Shown in pieces: positions 9,833-22,900 of a DNA stretch of 64,000 nucleotides (its first letter is position 1; every line of letters begins with the position of its first letter). This DNA comes from Trichinella spiralis. Lineage: Eukaryota; Nematoda; Enoplea; Trichinellida; Trichinellidae. The position numbers and the translations under genes were made by a program. The notes under the pieces were generated by a model. That model did no database searches, had not been told where the DNA came from, and saw nothing but the letters and a program-made list of their open reading frames with translations. The stretch is taken from NCBI GenBank assembly GCA_000181795.3, contig CM012955.1:2947630-3011629 (forward strand), written 5' to 3'.

Positions 9833-10524
9833 ATTCGTCGAAAATTTGCCCGCGTAGTCTCTTTTTGCTCACGTCAAACGTGATTGGTAGATACGGAATT
9901 TACCAATTGCTGGGTGGAGTCTCTTTTAGCTCACGCTGGCCAATGTTTATTCTGTACTGTAACACTGCTGACTGTGATTCTAACATTTTTCATATTTGAA
10001 TTGTTTTCCATTTTCCACTTTCTATTTCAATTAAATTTTTCATATCTGATTTGTTTTACATTTTCTAATTTCCAAATTGAACAGTGTTAGAATATATCAT
10101 AAAATTTGATGAGGTAGTAGAGTTGATAATATTGGAATTATTGAAAATGCAATTAAAATTATTTAAAATTGGAATGTGATTATTTTGAAAACTGATACGG
10201 ATAATATTGCAGCCAATTGACAATTAGAAGTAATTAACGAATGAAATATTACAATATATCAAAAAATGGATCTTCGACTAATGTAACCGAATGAAAAGCA
10301 TTTGAATAACATCGAATGATCGTTAGACAAGTCTCGTTTGCAAATAACGGCCGGCGTGAGCTAAAAGAGACTCCGTCGAGCAATTGGAAAATTCCGTGCC
10401 TAGCAATCATGTTCGGCGTGAGCGAAAAGAGACCATCGAACAATTGAAAATTTCGTATCTACCAATCACGTTTGGCGTGAGCGAAAAGAGACTACGCGGG
10501 CACATTTTCGACGAAATGCGAAGC
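9833..10524. mobile_element. Foldback-type DNA element with long inverted ends built of about 60-bp units
   Basis: The left arm (about 9,833-9,945) and right arm (about 10,345-10,524) are inverted copies. Both outer ends read as TTCGTCGAAAAT followed by GCCCGCGTAGTCTC. The right arm holds three tandem units of about 60 bp, each with the core GGCGTGAGC(G/T)AAAAGAGAC; the left arm holds two. The middle (about 400 bp) is AT-rich with no ORF. I could not identify a clean target duplication. It is probably non-autonomous. Confidence 0.65.
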
Positions 10525-13500
10525 GACACACCACCACGCTAGTATAAACGTAGTCGTGGCAGGCGAGCGACCGCAGTTCTCGTTTGACGTTGTGTTCAGT
10601 GCGATGATTGTGTTGCGCCGTTCATGTGTGTGTGTGCGGGCGTGTTTATGAGAAGCTTTTGATCTTTGTCAACTAATGATCATTTACATCCTGCGTATTA
10701 CATTATTTATATGCACGGGTGGATGGGTTCCAGCGAAAATGGAAAGTAGTGATATGTTGCTGGTTAATCCATTTGTGTATTCGATTGGTGGAGAAGTGCA
10801 GTAAAGTAGTTTTGTCAGTGGAACAAAAGTCAGTTGCTATAAATATGAAAAAAATGCAGTCGACAACGATCAAATGAAGAAGGGATGACGTCACTATCTT
10901 GGATTGTCGCTATCTTGGATAATTCATCATCACTTTTCACGGGCAATTCCGTTCGACAAAACGGCAACCAGTAATCACGAACGAGCAGAACAGCCACTTC
11001 AACGCAATCCACCTGTGTCTAAGCTCAGAGCGAGAACCGAACTTATATTTCAAAGTTGTTAGATCTTTGTCGTTATATGATTACTTGTAAATACGTTTAT
11101 TTGTCTTTGGGCATTTGTTTTATTGCATAACTATCGGTAATGGCCTATTCTGTGCTGTGCTGTTTGGAAGTGGTGCAAGTTGATGAAAATTTGTTTTTGA
11201 TCAATAAATTTCACTGAGAATTACACTTGCCTGAGTTTATTTTTATCTTTGTCTGTTGCTGCACATGTAGAAGCTGGAAATTTCTGATTGTGTGCAACGA
11301 ATGAAGCTATCGTTGTTGTTATCATGTCTACTTAACCACCGGGTGAGTGCAGAGGAACGACGCCCGCAAGATGTACATGCAGTTGAGAACAACCGGCAGG
11401 CACTTTGTCAGATTATCACAATTCATTACAGTTGATGCGGAAAATGTAAAATGAATTTTTAATGCATAATATTCAAAATATTAAAAGCAAAACAAAGCTG
11501 ACATCCAAACAAGTTACTTTCGAAATAATTTACAAACGTCAGTGTTGTTCGTTGAATTTCAGTACAAGGAAAGTACAAATATTGGGTTCATTTTATGAAA
11601 TCTACAGCCTTTTTAGAGGAAAAATGATTTTCAAATCTGTAAAAAAATTTGTAAGATGTAGTATATTAGATTTTCACCGAAATGATCCACTTTTCATCAT
11701 TTTTTGAGACTGTAATTTGTAAAAGTAAAGATTGTTATTGATTGAGATGACCGTGGGAAAGTTTTTCTTTTTTTTTCTTTTGTTTTTTTAATTTTAATTT
11801 TTCCTTTTTTTTAAAACTAATCTACAGTCTGTATAATGTTGTCTAATAATTTCAAAAGAGTGTACAGTTAGTTCATTTCCATCAGCTGAGGATACTGTAG
11901 GAGAAGTTCGTTCTTCATTTTATTTTTTTGTCCTGAAATTGCGTCATGGTTTTTGCCGCATTTTATTACCAAGAATCCTTTACATCAGTTCTACGGCTCT
12001 GTGAGAATTCTTTTTCTTGTTTTATTTTTTTTAAGTTTTCTTTTTTTTCTTCAAATTAACGCGCTTGAAATTTTCAATTCTCTCTGATGTTTATAATTAT
12101 TATAATGTTGTTGTTGTTTGTTTTTGCATATCATCGTCAGTGAGCCTTTGGCAGCAATTTTGATAACATTCCATTGTTTATCGTTTGAAAATTTGCCGTT
12201 TTGTGTATTTGCCGCATTTTATCGTCAACAAGCTATAATTATTATTGTTATAATTATTGGTATGGGCATGTTAAGTGAACTAGACATTTTGATGCTTTTC
12301 AATTTTTTTCATTTATTTTTCCTCGACATTAACGTCCCAATTTGCGTCTTTGTTACGAAGCTTACATCTGCTTTCACGTTTCAGTTTTCCTTTGAATCAA
12401 AAGAATCCAACTATTTGCAATTTTGCGCTACTTTTCCCCCCTCCAATCGCATCCATTTTCTAGGAACCCGTTCAGATTGTCGGACAATTGTAAAATGAAA
12501 TTTCAGAATTCGTTTTTGTTCATTTACATTTTGTAACAGTATGCACGCATTTTATTTCTGAAAAAAGCCAGCCGTTGGTAAAGGATTGAAAATAATTGCT
12601 CTTTCATTTCACAAAACAACGCTGAAAGATGCACCTTTTACTGTGATTCTTTGCATTTCATCGCAGATATCTTATCTGTGGGCGTTCAAAAATCCCTCAA
12701 GAAACATTCGTTCTTAAAAGTTCATTTTCATTTACTTCTATGGAAAATAGACAGTCGAGCTTGAATTTAAATTCTTTTGATTCTCGTAAGCGCATTTTTT
12801 CACATTTTCACTAGCAATGCTAACTTCACTTACTGTCGAATTATAAATGAATCACGCTGATAGAGTCATTTTAAGATGTTGTCATTTATTCAATTCAACA
12901 TAAAATGTATCAAGGAAAAATAATTAAAAAACTAAATCCAACTGATAAAAAATTCTTACCTCGATCGGGAACACGTTGCCTAAAATCACGGGTCTGTCAG
13001 TGGAAAATTGTCTTGTTAGGCGTCGCCATTGACGAGCTGAATTTTAGATCAAGCTTAAAAATGAATTTTTCCCTTCAACATTTTATCACTTGAAAAGTAT
13101 CGTAAAGTGTTTTTTCCTTGAACGATTTTGAAAAATAGTAAACAAAATTGGGAAACTTGATTTTCACTTGTGACACTACAGTCACTGGTGAAAATTTCAA
13201 ACTGGGCATTATGTACGGCGTGAAAATTTTTACGTTTTTTACGTGAAGAAATTATGATATGATTTTTATTTTAAAAGAGAAAAAGTAGCTTGTGTAATGA
13301 ATTATTAGTAATATTGTCCGGGTAATGTGGAGTAAGTATATCGCGTTTGATGTGCTGTGTGAAACGACTTGCACATTCAACTCTCTGATTTGTCAAAGTT
13401 GACCATGCAAGTAGTGTAATATGAACTGTTTTGATGATCGGGTTGAGATTAAGTGCGTTGATCCGTGAAAACGTGACAATGTCCTGGTGGAACGTTGATG

Positions 13501-14542
13501 ATCCCCGATGATGCAGGTCAAGTATGTATGTCTGCAGTGGATTGATTGCGACGCTCTGACTGACGTGCAGTGCATTTGGCGATCAGGATGAGCGACAAGC
13601 AGTTGGCATTGAATTGAACAATGAGAAACAGCGATATTTATACCGTTGAAAACATTCTTTTTCGAATAAAACTTACCAAATTCCATGCAGCAGCTCTGTG
13701 AGATGAATTTTCGATAACTCAGAGCGATAAGTAATAAAAAAATATAATTCGGAAAAAGCTTGTCTCAGTTAAAAAGAGAACAATTATTAATACAATATTA
13801 TTATTTTAAAAATGATGTTTGTATTATATGAAATGGAATGGGTAAATTTGACAATTTCTGCATAACCTTTGCAGTTGTTTTCTTGACAAACGTATGAGGA
13901 AATTTTGTAGAATGTTTTGTTCTCCATTTTACATCTGATGCTTTAAATGGTGTTTTTTTTATTTTTGTTTTTGATGATGATGAAGTTATTTGAAAAAGTT
14001 AAATGCCGAAGCGAATAGCTTACAAACACAGTTGAAATATGATCCCATTGTGATGCAATTGCAATATACAATGGAGCAGGATGTGGTGTGTTGATGAGAA
14101 CGGTTGTTTTGTTGTATTTTGAAATTTATTTAAATTAATTCGAACGAATCTGTTTGTGAAATTGCGTGTTGGAATAATATTTGTGTGAATAGATTGATTG
14201 AAGATCAGAAGTGAAGATAATGATGATGATGTTCCACTTTTCTGAAAAATGTCGAAAGCAGCTTGTCAAAAATGGCAGGAGACAAACGCGCGCGGTGGCG
14301 AAAATAGTTTGGAAAAGTTCTCGTTGGCGCCATCGAACCGAAAGCATTATTGGGGGAGGGGGGGGGAAATATGCGCGCAAAGCTTAGCGTAGAAAAATTC
14401 CGAAACTGCTCTGACGTAGTTCGTTTTTCAAATTCAACTGCAACATGTTGAAATTGCTCGGCTGGCATTTTCCACTTCCACTTCGCTCGTCAACCAGGAC
14501 CCGCATATAGATGGAAATAGACGATTCATCTTCTTCTACTAG
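10525..14542. other. Non-coding stretch, no recognised gene
   Basis: About 4 kb of AT-rich DNA with long T-runs and scattered short ORFs that look random. At 10,540-10,600 a TATAAA-like box is followed about 35 bases later by a CpG-richer patch, which might be a promoter but leads to no gene I can see. A TGACGTCA palindrome lies at about 10,885. From 14,350 there is a G-run. Confidence 0.5.
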
Positions 14543-14671
14543 CCAGCTTTCAATTCAAATCCACTCGACCAATTTTTCCAATGGAACAGCATCCAAGCCG
14601 ACTTTTCACTCTTGGAGAGTTTCTTCTCGAAGCTGCTAATCCCATCTGAAGGCGGAATTTATTCCGTATTG
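14543..14671 (+). CDS. Candidate internal exon of an unrecognised gene
   Basis: A 129-base open segment (43 codons) sits between a good acceptor (TTCTTCTACTAG) and a good donor (GTAAGC), in phase 0 at both ends. The peptide includes QWNSIQADFSLLESFF and IPSEGGIYSVL. I do not recognise it. No neighbouring exon could be joined to it with confidence, and two other frames are partly open, so this is a weak call. Confidence 0.25.
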
Positions 14672-16905
14672 GTAAGCATCCGTTTTTTACTTTCTCTTTT
14701 ATTCTTCTCGTTTGCAATTCAACTATTTTTTTTGAGGGGGGAGGAGTAAGAACAATTTTCACGCATCAACGGAAATTTTCCATTTTTACTCTTCTAAATT
14801 ATCATATTATTTATGATGTTGTCGAATTAATTAAAAAAAAAAAACAACAACAACAACAACATAATTATTTTCTATTTTTGCTCATTCTCGATCAATTGAC
14901 TGAAGCAAAATCATATTTCATTCATACCTGCCGAAAGGTATTCGTTTTGCAGGATTTTACTTTTTCAAAAATATTCATTCAATCAAATTGCGTAAAGTAG
15001 TAGTTTTTTTTATTTGTTTTGTTTATTTGTTTGCAAATTTCAACTAAAACATATCATTCATTTTCTGAACAATTAATTATTCAAATTAGAAATGAATTAG
15101 CTTTTGTTTTGTTTTTGTCATTTGAGCTGTTTTGAATATTTTTATATTTTTAATGTTAACATTATTCAAGACTGTATTGATGTGAATTTATAAAAACAAT
15201 ATCTGCATTCAAACTTTGATCATTCGTCGGTTGAAAGAGAAAGCCGGAAATGAGTCGTCATCAGGAAAGTTCAGTCAATTGACAGCAGTACGTGAAATAG
15301 GCTATCCTAAAATTAAAATGTCGAACAGTTCCGCCTCTCAGAACTGGAAAAGCGAACATAAAATTTACAATTCACAAATTTATTTCATAATAAATAACAC
15401 TTATTTGTGTACATTTCAAGCCGAATAGCAGACGGTTACGTAGAATAGGCAAAAAAAAATTATTATTTCAAACTATCATCAATTTATCATTTTTATTTGT
15501 AAATTTTCCGTCCTCCTCCTCCTCGTCATCATCATTATCATTATTACTTTGTCGTATATTAAACAAACACGTTACTTGCTATTAGAAAAATAATCTGTCA
15601 GATGAGAGCTTCTGAATAAGCAGGAAAATATATATATATATATATATATACATGCTAGTTTTTTTTTCTCTGGTAAATTAGTATTTCACACAATTTTAAT
15701 CTGAGCTTGTGAATGAAGTTGTGGAAAAACTACTACTTGCTTCTTATGCTTTCTTTTTCAATGAAAAGCACGCGAGTCGTGTTTCAAGAACAAAAAGATG
15801 AAATTTTATAAAAAGCAAACAGCCCATTCATTCACAAGGTGCTATATTTCGCATTGGCAAATTCTTCCAGCCTGGCAGAATTGGATCAATAAAGCTTTGC
15901 GAAAATTCGACGCAACAATTTCAAATATTGATGAAAAGAAAGAAATTCCACGCTGGTATCATTTTTCAAATTTTAACGTTCAAAAAAGCTGTCACACGTG
16001 CTAATTGTTAAGTCATACAGTGACAGAAAATTCTTCTTTGACAAATTGCATTGCTGTTCGAAAGTGAAAAAAGTACCACCACATAATGAAGTGATTAAAA
16101 CTGTTCGTTGTACAATTTTGTAAACTGATATCTTTTTTCTTTTCCAATCAATTCACCTCTCCATCCGATAATGATTATTATTATTATTACTTGGCTAAAA
16201 ATTGCTTCATGTTACAGTGGATTTGCAGAAGTAAAAAAAGCAAAATACACTTCAACTGGTTCAACAATTATTTTGAACAAATTTCACGTAAGTTTAAAAT
16301 GTCGCTGTATAAAAATGCCATTTTAAAATATTTTACTGATGACTACGCAATAATGATTAAATGTATAATGTGCATGTGTGTATTAATTTTAATATCATCA
16401 CCGTGATGTACAATTATTTAATACATGAGTGTGCATATTATTATACATTCCGTAGTGGGGATTTTTATTTGTTGAAAACAACGCAGAATGAATCAAAATT
16501 TATCAGATTAAAATCTATTAATCTTTTATTATTAGCGCATGTTCTACGGGCTCGGCTGATAAGATCACCGAAACCTGTTTGAGATTGATTTGTGTTTGTA
16601 CTTTAGAATCGAAAACCATACTACAGTACACCAATTGCACACAGTAAGATCGACTGGTAGCTGTTGTTTCATTGTAAAAATCAATCGGCATAGCTGTCCA
16701 GTGAAAAAGCGTGTTTCAAAAGCGAGCTGGCCGACTCGCCGGAGCGTTTTCGCGGCCGCTGCTAGCCCGCGAATTAGCTTCGCCAACGATGACTGACACT
16801 TTATTTGGAATCTGGCGCCTTTGCCGATCCGAGAAGCGTCGTGAAATTGCACTACAACGTCGCTGGATGCGTCGCATTTAAAAAAATTTCCCCTTTTTCC
16901 CACTG
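14672..16905. other. Non-coding stretch upstream of the receptor phosphatase
   Basis: AT-rich sequence with a poly-A/CAA run near 14,836, a (TA)n run at about 15,630-15,652, and short ORFs (15,216-15,428; 15,798-16,004) that lack family signals. The 250 bases before the phosphatase start (about 16,700-16,890) are richer in GC and CpG and may hold its promoter. No TATA box or other decisive element was seen. Confidence 0.45.
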
Positions 16906-19900
16906 ATGGCATCTAGGTTATTTTGTACACTGCCAAATTTGTTGTTTTTGTTATGTTTTGGCGTCCAATATGCGCCGTTTGTTGCAAGTAGGTTTGCAGA
17001 TGTTTTCTGATTTCAATTGGACACTGGTTGGTCACTATTTCAGGCGTTTTAGAAGAGGAAATGTGCGAAAAAACCGATGACTGTGTCGTGGACGGTCAGT
17101 GCTTGCTGCCCCATGATAATGCGGATGCAAACGGCACTCGATTTTGCTTTTGTTCAAAATCGTGCATTTCGTGTGAGTGACTTCATTATTTTTAAGGTTC
17201 TCCTTTTGACATTTATATCAACGATCAGTCAGTCAGAGTTTGGTATGTCTCTGCAAAAAATGATGATATCTCACATCAGCGGTGGGTGTGTTCAACGTTT
17301 GCTGTACAGAGATTAATCACTGTTGACACATTGACATTGCTTGCTATTTTGTCGAACTGCAAATGACGTGTAAATAGACTCTGTTATTTTGGGCCATGTA
17401 AAGTGGTATTATTTTTCATTTAAAAAAAAGAATATAAAAACACACATATATGCGTGTGTATGTATTATATTTTTTTTTAAATGCTGATTATGTAGACGAA
17501 ATGTTTTATTGATAATGTTCGGTTGTTCGTTAAAAAGGGGACCGTCGTCAAGGAGATGAATTAGGTCGTCTTAATTTTGACGTCACTTTTCTTCGATTTC
17601 TTTGTACAGCTTTTGTGCGAAAATTTCTGCGGCTGACACACTTCCAAAGCTGTGTGTGCGAAAATGTGCGCGTTTGAAATAGTTGTGCAAAAATTGTAAC
17701 ACTGGCATTTCGCGTCTTTATTTGTACAAAATGACTGGAATGAAAGTTATTTTTGTAGACAGCCGAATTTTAATTGGTCATCGATTATTTGATTACCAAC
17801 GATTCAGTGCAAAGCGTGAAAATACTTTTCAATATTTAAAATAATTTAAAAAAAGAAAAAATTCTTTCCAACCGACGGTCTCCACTGGACGAGCGGATTA
17901 TAAAGTTGCACGCGTTGCAGGATTAAGTGGGATTGCGCATTCGCTTTTCAGTTCAGCTCAGTTGGACGTCATTTTTATTTTTAGTATTTGATATAATTAC
18001 GCGGCAATGCGAGAACAGATTTCACGAGCAGTATTATTCATTTTCAGATATTTTTTTCTTCACTTCTTCCCTTGAAAATCGTATTCGAAGAGTGGATTTG
18101 AAATTTCCATCAATAATCTGTTTGCTTTTTGAAATGTGAATACAAAAATCATTGCACACACACACACACACACAATTATTGAACGCACCGTTATTTTTTC
18201 TTGCTCGAATGAACCAACGGCATGTTAATTGAGCAAGTGTCGTTGTTGTTTAAACAGGTGAAAGTATTCACTCGTAACAGCATAATTGAGAAAATTGAGT
18301 ACAAGTGGAAAAAAATAATAATTATTTGAAATTTTTAATTAAAAAAAATTGCAAGTAATTTCTTTATGATTCGAATCCAAAAGCGTTTTATCGATCGTTT
18401 TTTTCTCGTTCCTATGAAACTAGTGTACGCTGGATGAATTGAATTGCTTTTTGATATAGATGGATCAATAATAATAATGATAATAATGGCAGTTTTTCTG
18501 TTTGATCAATTTGGAAAATTCATTTTTTATATTTTCCTTTAGCCGTTCCTGTTGAATGTAGTCGTCATAAGCAGTGTGTTGTCGATTCGGTGGAAAGTAC
18601 ACATCAGAATTTTTGTGACAAAGAAAAGCGCCTTTGCTTGTGTCGAGCACGCAAAGATAACGAACATGCTTGTCTGAAAAGTAAAACAATCGTTGTTGAA
18701 TTTTGTGTATAATAAACGAATATATATATATATCAATAATTTGCAGAGAATTTGAAGATAATTTATTTGAACACAACGCGCAGTTCGGTTTATTTGGGCG
18801 AGTCGTTCAAGATCACCTGCTGCGTGAATATTGAACCACGGTCGGTGCGGTTTCGATGGTTCCACAACGACACCGAAATCCCCTCCACCCTGTATCCGGA
18901 CTTGTTCCAGCTGTGCTGGACGTTGAACGTGACGAACGCGAGGTTCGCCGACGCCGGCTCTTACACTTGCAGCGTTAAAACCGACGCCCACGGCAACGCT
19001 TGGCTCAACGCCAGCGTCGACGTCCAAGTGCGAGGTAGTCGTTTTTTCGCCTTTGTCAGGGAAATGGACGGTCAACACTTGGCAGTGACCAAGTCCACGG
19101 TTGACCGGCCAAATGTGACCGAATCGCGCTCCGACAATAGCAGTAAGCTGGTGGATTTGGCAGTAGTTTTTTTTTTATTTTTTTGTTCCTTGTTTATTTG
19201 TTTATTTATTTGAATGAAAGAAGAAAAACAACTGCACGTAATAATCTTATTTCTGACTGATTTGCGTGCTTTTTTCATTTGCATGCCTTTTTTTTGCACG
19301 GAAGAAACTTCATAATTATGCAATTGAATGGAACGTGATACGCGGAATACAGTAAGAAAAATAATTAAGACACTTAATTGTATTGTAATGGGAATGATTG
19401 ATTTGATGTGCAGTTTTTACGTGCATATTTTAGTATTGTACGTGATGAACTCAGTTGAATTGTCACTTAAAATTTCAGTACAATACTCATTTCATAATCG
19501 TCTTAATTTATTTGATGTTCAAGTTTATATTTCATTTTGAGCAAGATTTGGTTTTATAGTGGCGTTATTGTCGTTGTTGTTTTTGCTAAGTTATTTGTGA
19601 ATTTTTTTCGATTTAAATAACTATATTTAACTATCAATAATCATTTGTATGAAATTGTGTAGACATCTTATATTTTACCGTTTTCAAAAATAGTACTTTA
19701 TTTATACGAAGTTAATTTTTGTAATTGTAAATTAAGTTCATGAATTGTACTTTATTTTTTTTAATGTTTTCTTATTATTATCTAGATTTTTGCACATGTT
19801 AAGTAGGAAAAAAATAAATGAAACACTTTAATGATGGTTAGAATTGTATTTGTCAAGTGGTGGTGTCGTATGTTAGACGAACAAACGGAGAAAATAGAAT

Positions 19901-22900
19901 TCCAAAATATTTAAAACGTTTCAAAATGAAGGAAATTATGAAGAATAATTGTGGAATGTTGTTGATCGTTGACAATAGTATATTATTGTTCATTCAGTGG
20001 AAATGTGAGTGTATGTGTGTGCGTGTGTGGTCTGTATGTATGTATGTATGTATCTGTGTGTGCGTATGCGCGTTTGCATGGTCATGCTTAAAACTGCTTT
20101 TTTACTTTCCATAATGAACGGTTATGTTGTTATTACTTATTTCAGCCAACTTCTTTTTGATGCTCAACGCAACTGGTTTAAACGAAGCTACAATTATGCT
20201 CGATTGGGTGGCAAATCCAGCTTCTTCTGCAATTAAATTTCGGTAAAATCTGTTTATTATAATTATATATTTTTTGATTTATTAAAAAATATTCATGTTT
20301 ATTTCCTTTTTGATGTTGCATTGAATAATTTGGAGAAATTCAATTCAGAGTTGAATCATTGGACGAAGAAGAATTTGCCATAGAAGATGTGATCTCAGCG
20401 GATTCGAAACCGCACATCATTTCCGGTTTGAAACCGGCATCACATTATTCCGTGTCGGCAGAAACTGTTCCCGGCAGAGGCAGACGACCTGTATACGATA
20501 AAGTTGTTGTGCAAACTTTGGATAAAGGCATTCAAGCTTGTATGTTTTTTTGTAATAGGCTCTATTTATCATTCTTTGATCAATAATCTCTTGTTTTAGT
20601 TGTACTTTATTTTATAATCATTAATAATAATAATAATCAGTTCTGTTTCAATGTGACTGTTTAGTTCCAAGTCCACCGCAGCAAGTCAACATGCGGATGA
20701 AAGATGAAATTATTCGGACGAAATGCGAACTTTCATGGATGGCACCACTAGTTTCGAACGGACCAATTTTGTACTATATGGTTAGTGATGGTTAATTTTT
20801 TTTTGTTGTCTGATAAGTTTTCATTTTTCTAAAAATAATATTCAGGTCGATGTGTATGGTGTGATTCGCAGAAAGTCGATCAGCCAAGTCAACAAGATGC
20901 AAAAGCATCGCCCCAAATCGGTCAATTGTCAAAATCTGAATCGTGTACCACCGAAAGATTCGTGAGTTACATTTTGATTTTATATAAATAAATTTAAAGT
21001 AAATAAATAAATCTATATGTTATTTGTTTGTTGATTGAAAACCAAAAAAACAGATTTATGCAATGTGAATTCGAAGGATTGCTTCCGAATCACAATTACT
21101 CAGCTCGAGTGGTTGCGGTGAACGCGTTGGGCGAAAGTCCACCTTCGATGGTGAATAGCAAATGTTTAACCAGCTATGGTCCACCTCCTCACATTGAGAC
21201 GCCGATTGCCGAGAAACGATTCGACGACAAAACTATTCGCATTCTCTTCTCATCTATACCAGATGATATATATGGCCCAATCACGTATGTTCAGTTTCGT
21301 TCAGTTAAGCCGCATTTGATATGCGTATAATAAATATATTGTGGATTATTTTGTTTTTAGCTGCTATTTTCTTGCCATTGTACCGTGCACGCGAAATTAC
21401 AATATGTCGCAACTGCCTCATCCGGTTTATATGAATTTCGACGTTTACGAACGAACAATGCAAAGCAACTTGCACATCATGTTTCAGCCAATCTTCGCTT
21501 ATATCTCTGAAGCATTTTACAGGTGTTGTTATTTTTTTTATTCATTCACTTTTTATTATCTGCTGCGTGATTTGTTTTATTGCTGTTTTTTTTCTTTCAG
21601 CTTGCCTCGAGAGACAATAATCGGCGACGGTAGACAAACCGTCGGTGATGTGAGTAGTACGTTGGAATTTTTGGGACGTTTTCCGGCCCAGGATGGAGAA
21701 CTGCAGCGTGGCTACAAGTACACTGGTTTTTTGATTGTGCGCGTTGATCCGGACAATTTGGTTTACAATTTGACTAGCAATGGCAAACGTGAGCTTTTGC
21801 AAAATTGGCTGCAACCAACATACGGGTTCAGTAATTACTTCAAGCCGGTCTTTCTTGGAGAATCTGGTAATTTTGTGCACGGTTGTTTGTTTCTAGTTGT
21901 TCAATTAATTGTCTGTGCTTTTTGTGTCTAGACGTGCTAATTACGGAAGATCAAAGCAGAGGCTACCAGGAGACGATATATCTGTTGGCCGTGGGATTTT
22001 CAGTCGTTTCAGTGCTGGTTGTTTTTGGCACTGTACTTTGCTTTTATTATTCGCACATGTACATACATATATGCATTTTCACGGGATTTATCTTTTATTG
22101 CACCGTATATTCTATGAGTGTTTGTTTGTTTGTTTAGCAGAGGATGGTTGAAAACGTTGCTTTGTGTTGAGACGAATTTTGTGCCGGATCGAAATTCTTT
22201 TGCCGATTTGCAGCGTGTAGCGAAGCGTCGAGGTACAGCGACACTGACAAATTTGTATTGGCATTGTTGTGTATGTAAATTTTCAGATTTTCAACCAACT
22301 GCCGTGGAAGATTTGCCGAACGAATATTTACTGCGACACCGGGATTCGAATTTTCTATTTACTGTTGAATTTGAGGTGCGTGTACTATTTTCACTTATTC
22401 TATATTTTATTCATGTTTTGAGAAGATTTGATTTAATTTCTTTCTAATGTGTCTTCAGAGTCTTCCAAATTATAATTTCGACACTACAGCTAGTGACAAG
22501 TTGGAAAACGCGCCGAAAAATCGTTACAACGACATCAAAGCGTTCGACATCACGCGTGTCAAATTGGAACGTGTAGATGATGATTCATCTTCTGATTACA
22601 TCAATGCCAATTACGTTCAAGTGAGTATATTATTGAATTGAATTGAATATTAGGTTCCGCTTGAATCAAGCCCATGAAATTGACGAATCATGTTCAGGGG
22701 TACAAGGGTAGAAAATTGTTCATCGCTGCCCAGGGACCAACTTTGGATACGGTCAACGATTTTTGGCGTCTCGTCTGGGAGCAGAACGTCAACGTGATTG
22801 TGATGGTTACGAATTTGCAAGAACGATATCGGGTAGATGTCGAAAAGCAAAAGTATCCACTCGTTGACATGTTGGTGTTGACGCGTTTGTTTATTTTAAC

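Noticed and set aside
14205-14762. Reverse-strand ORFs of 70-87 codons
   Set aside because: They cross G-runs and simple sequence, have no splice support, and overlap the better + strand exon candidate.
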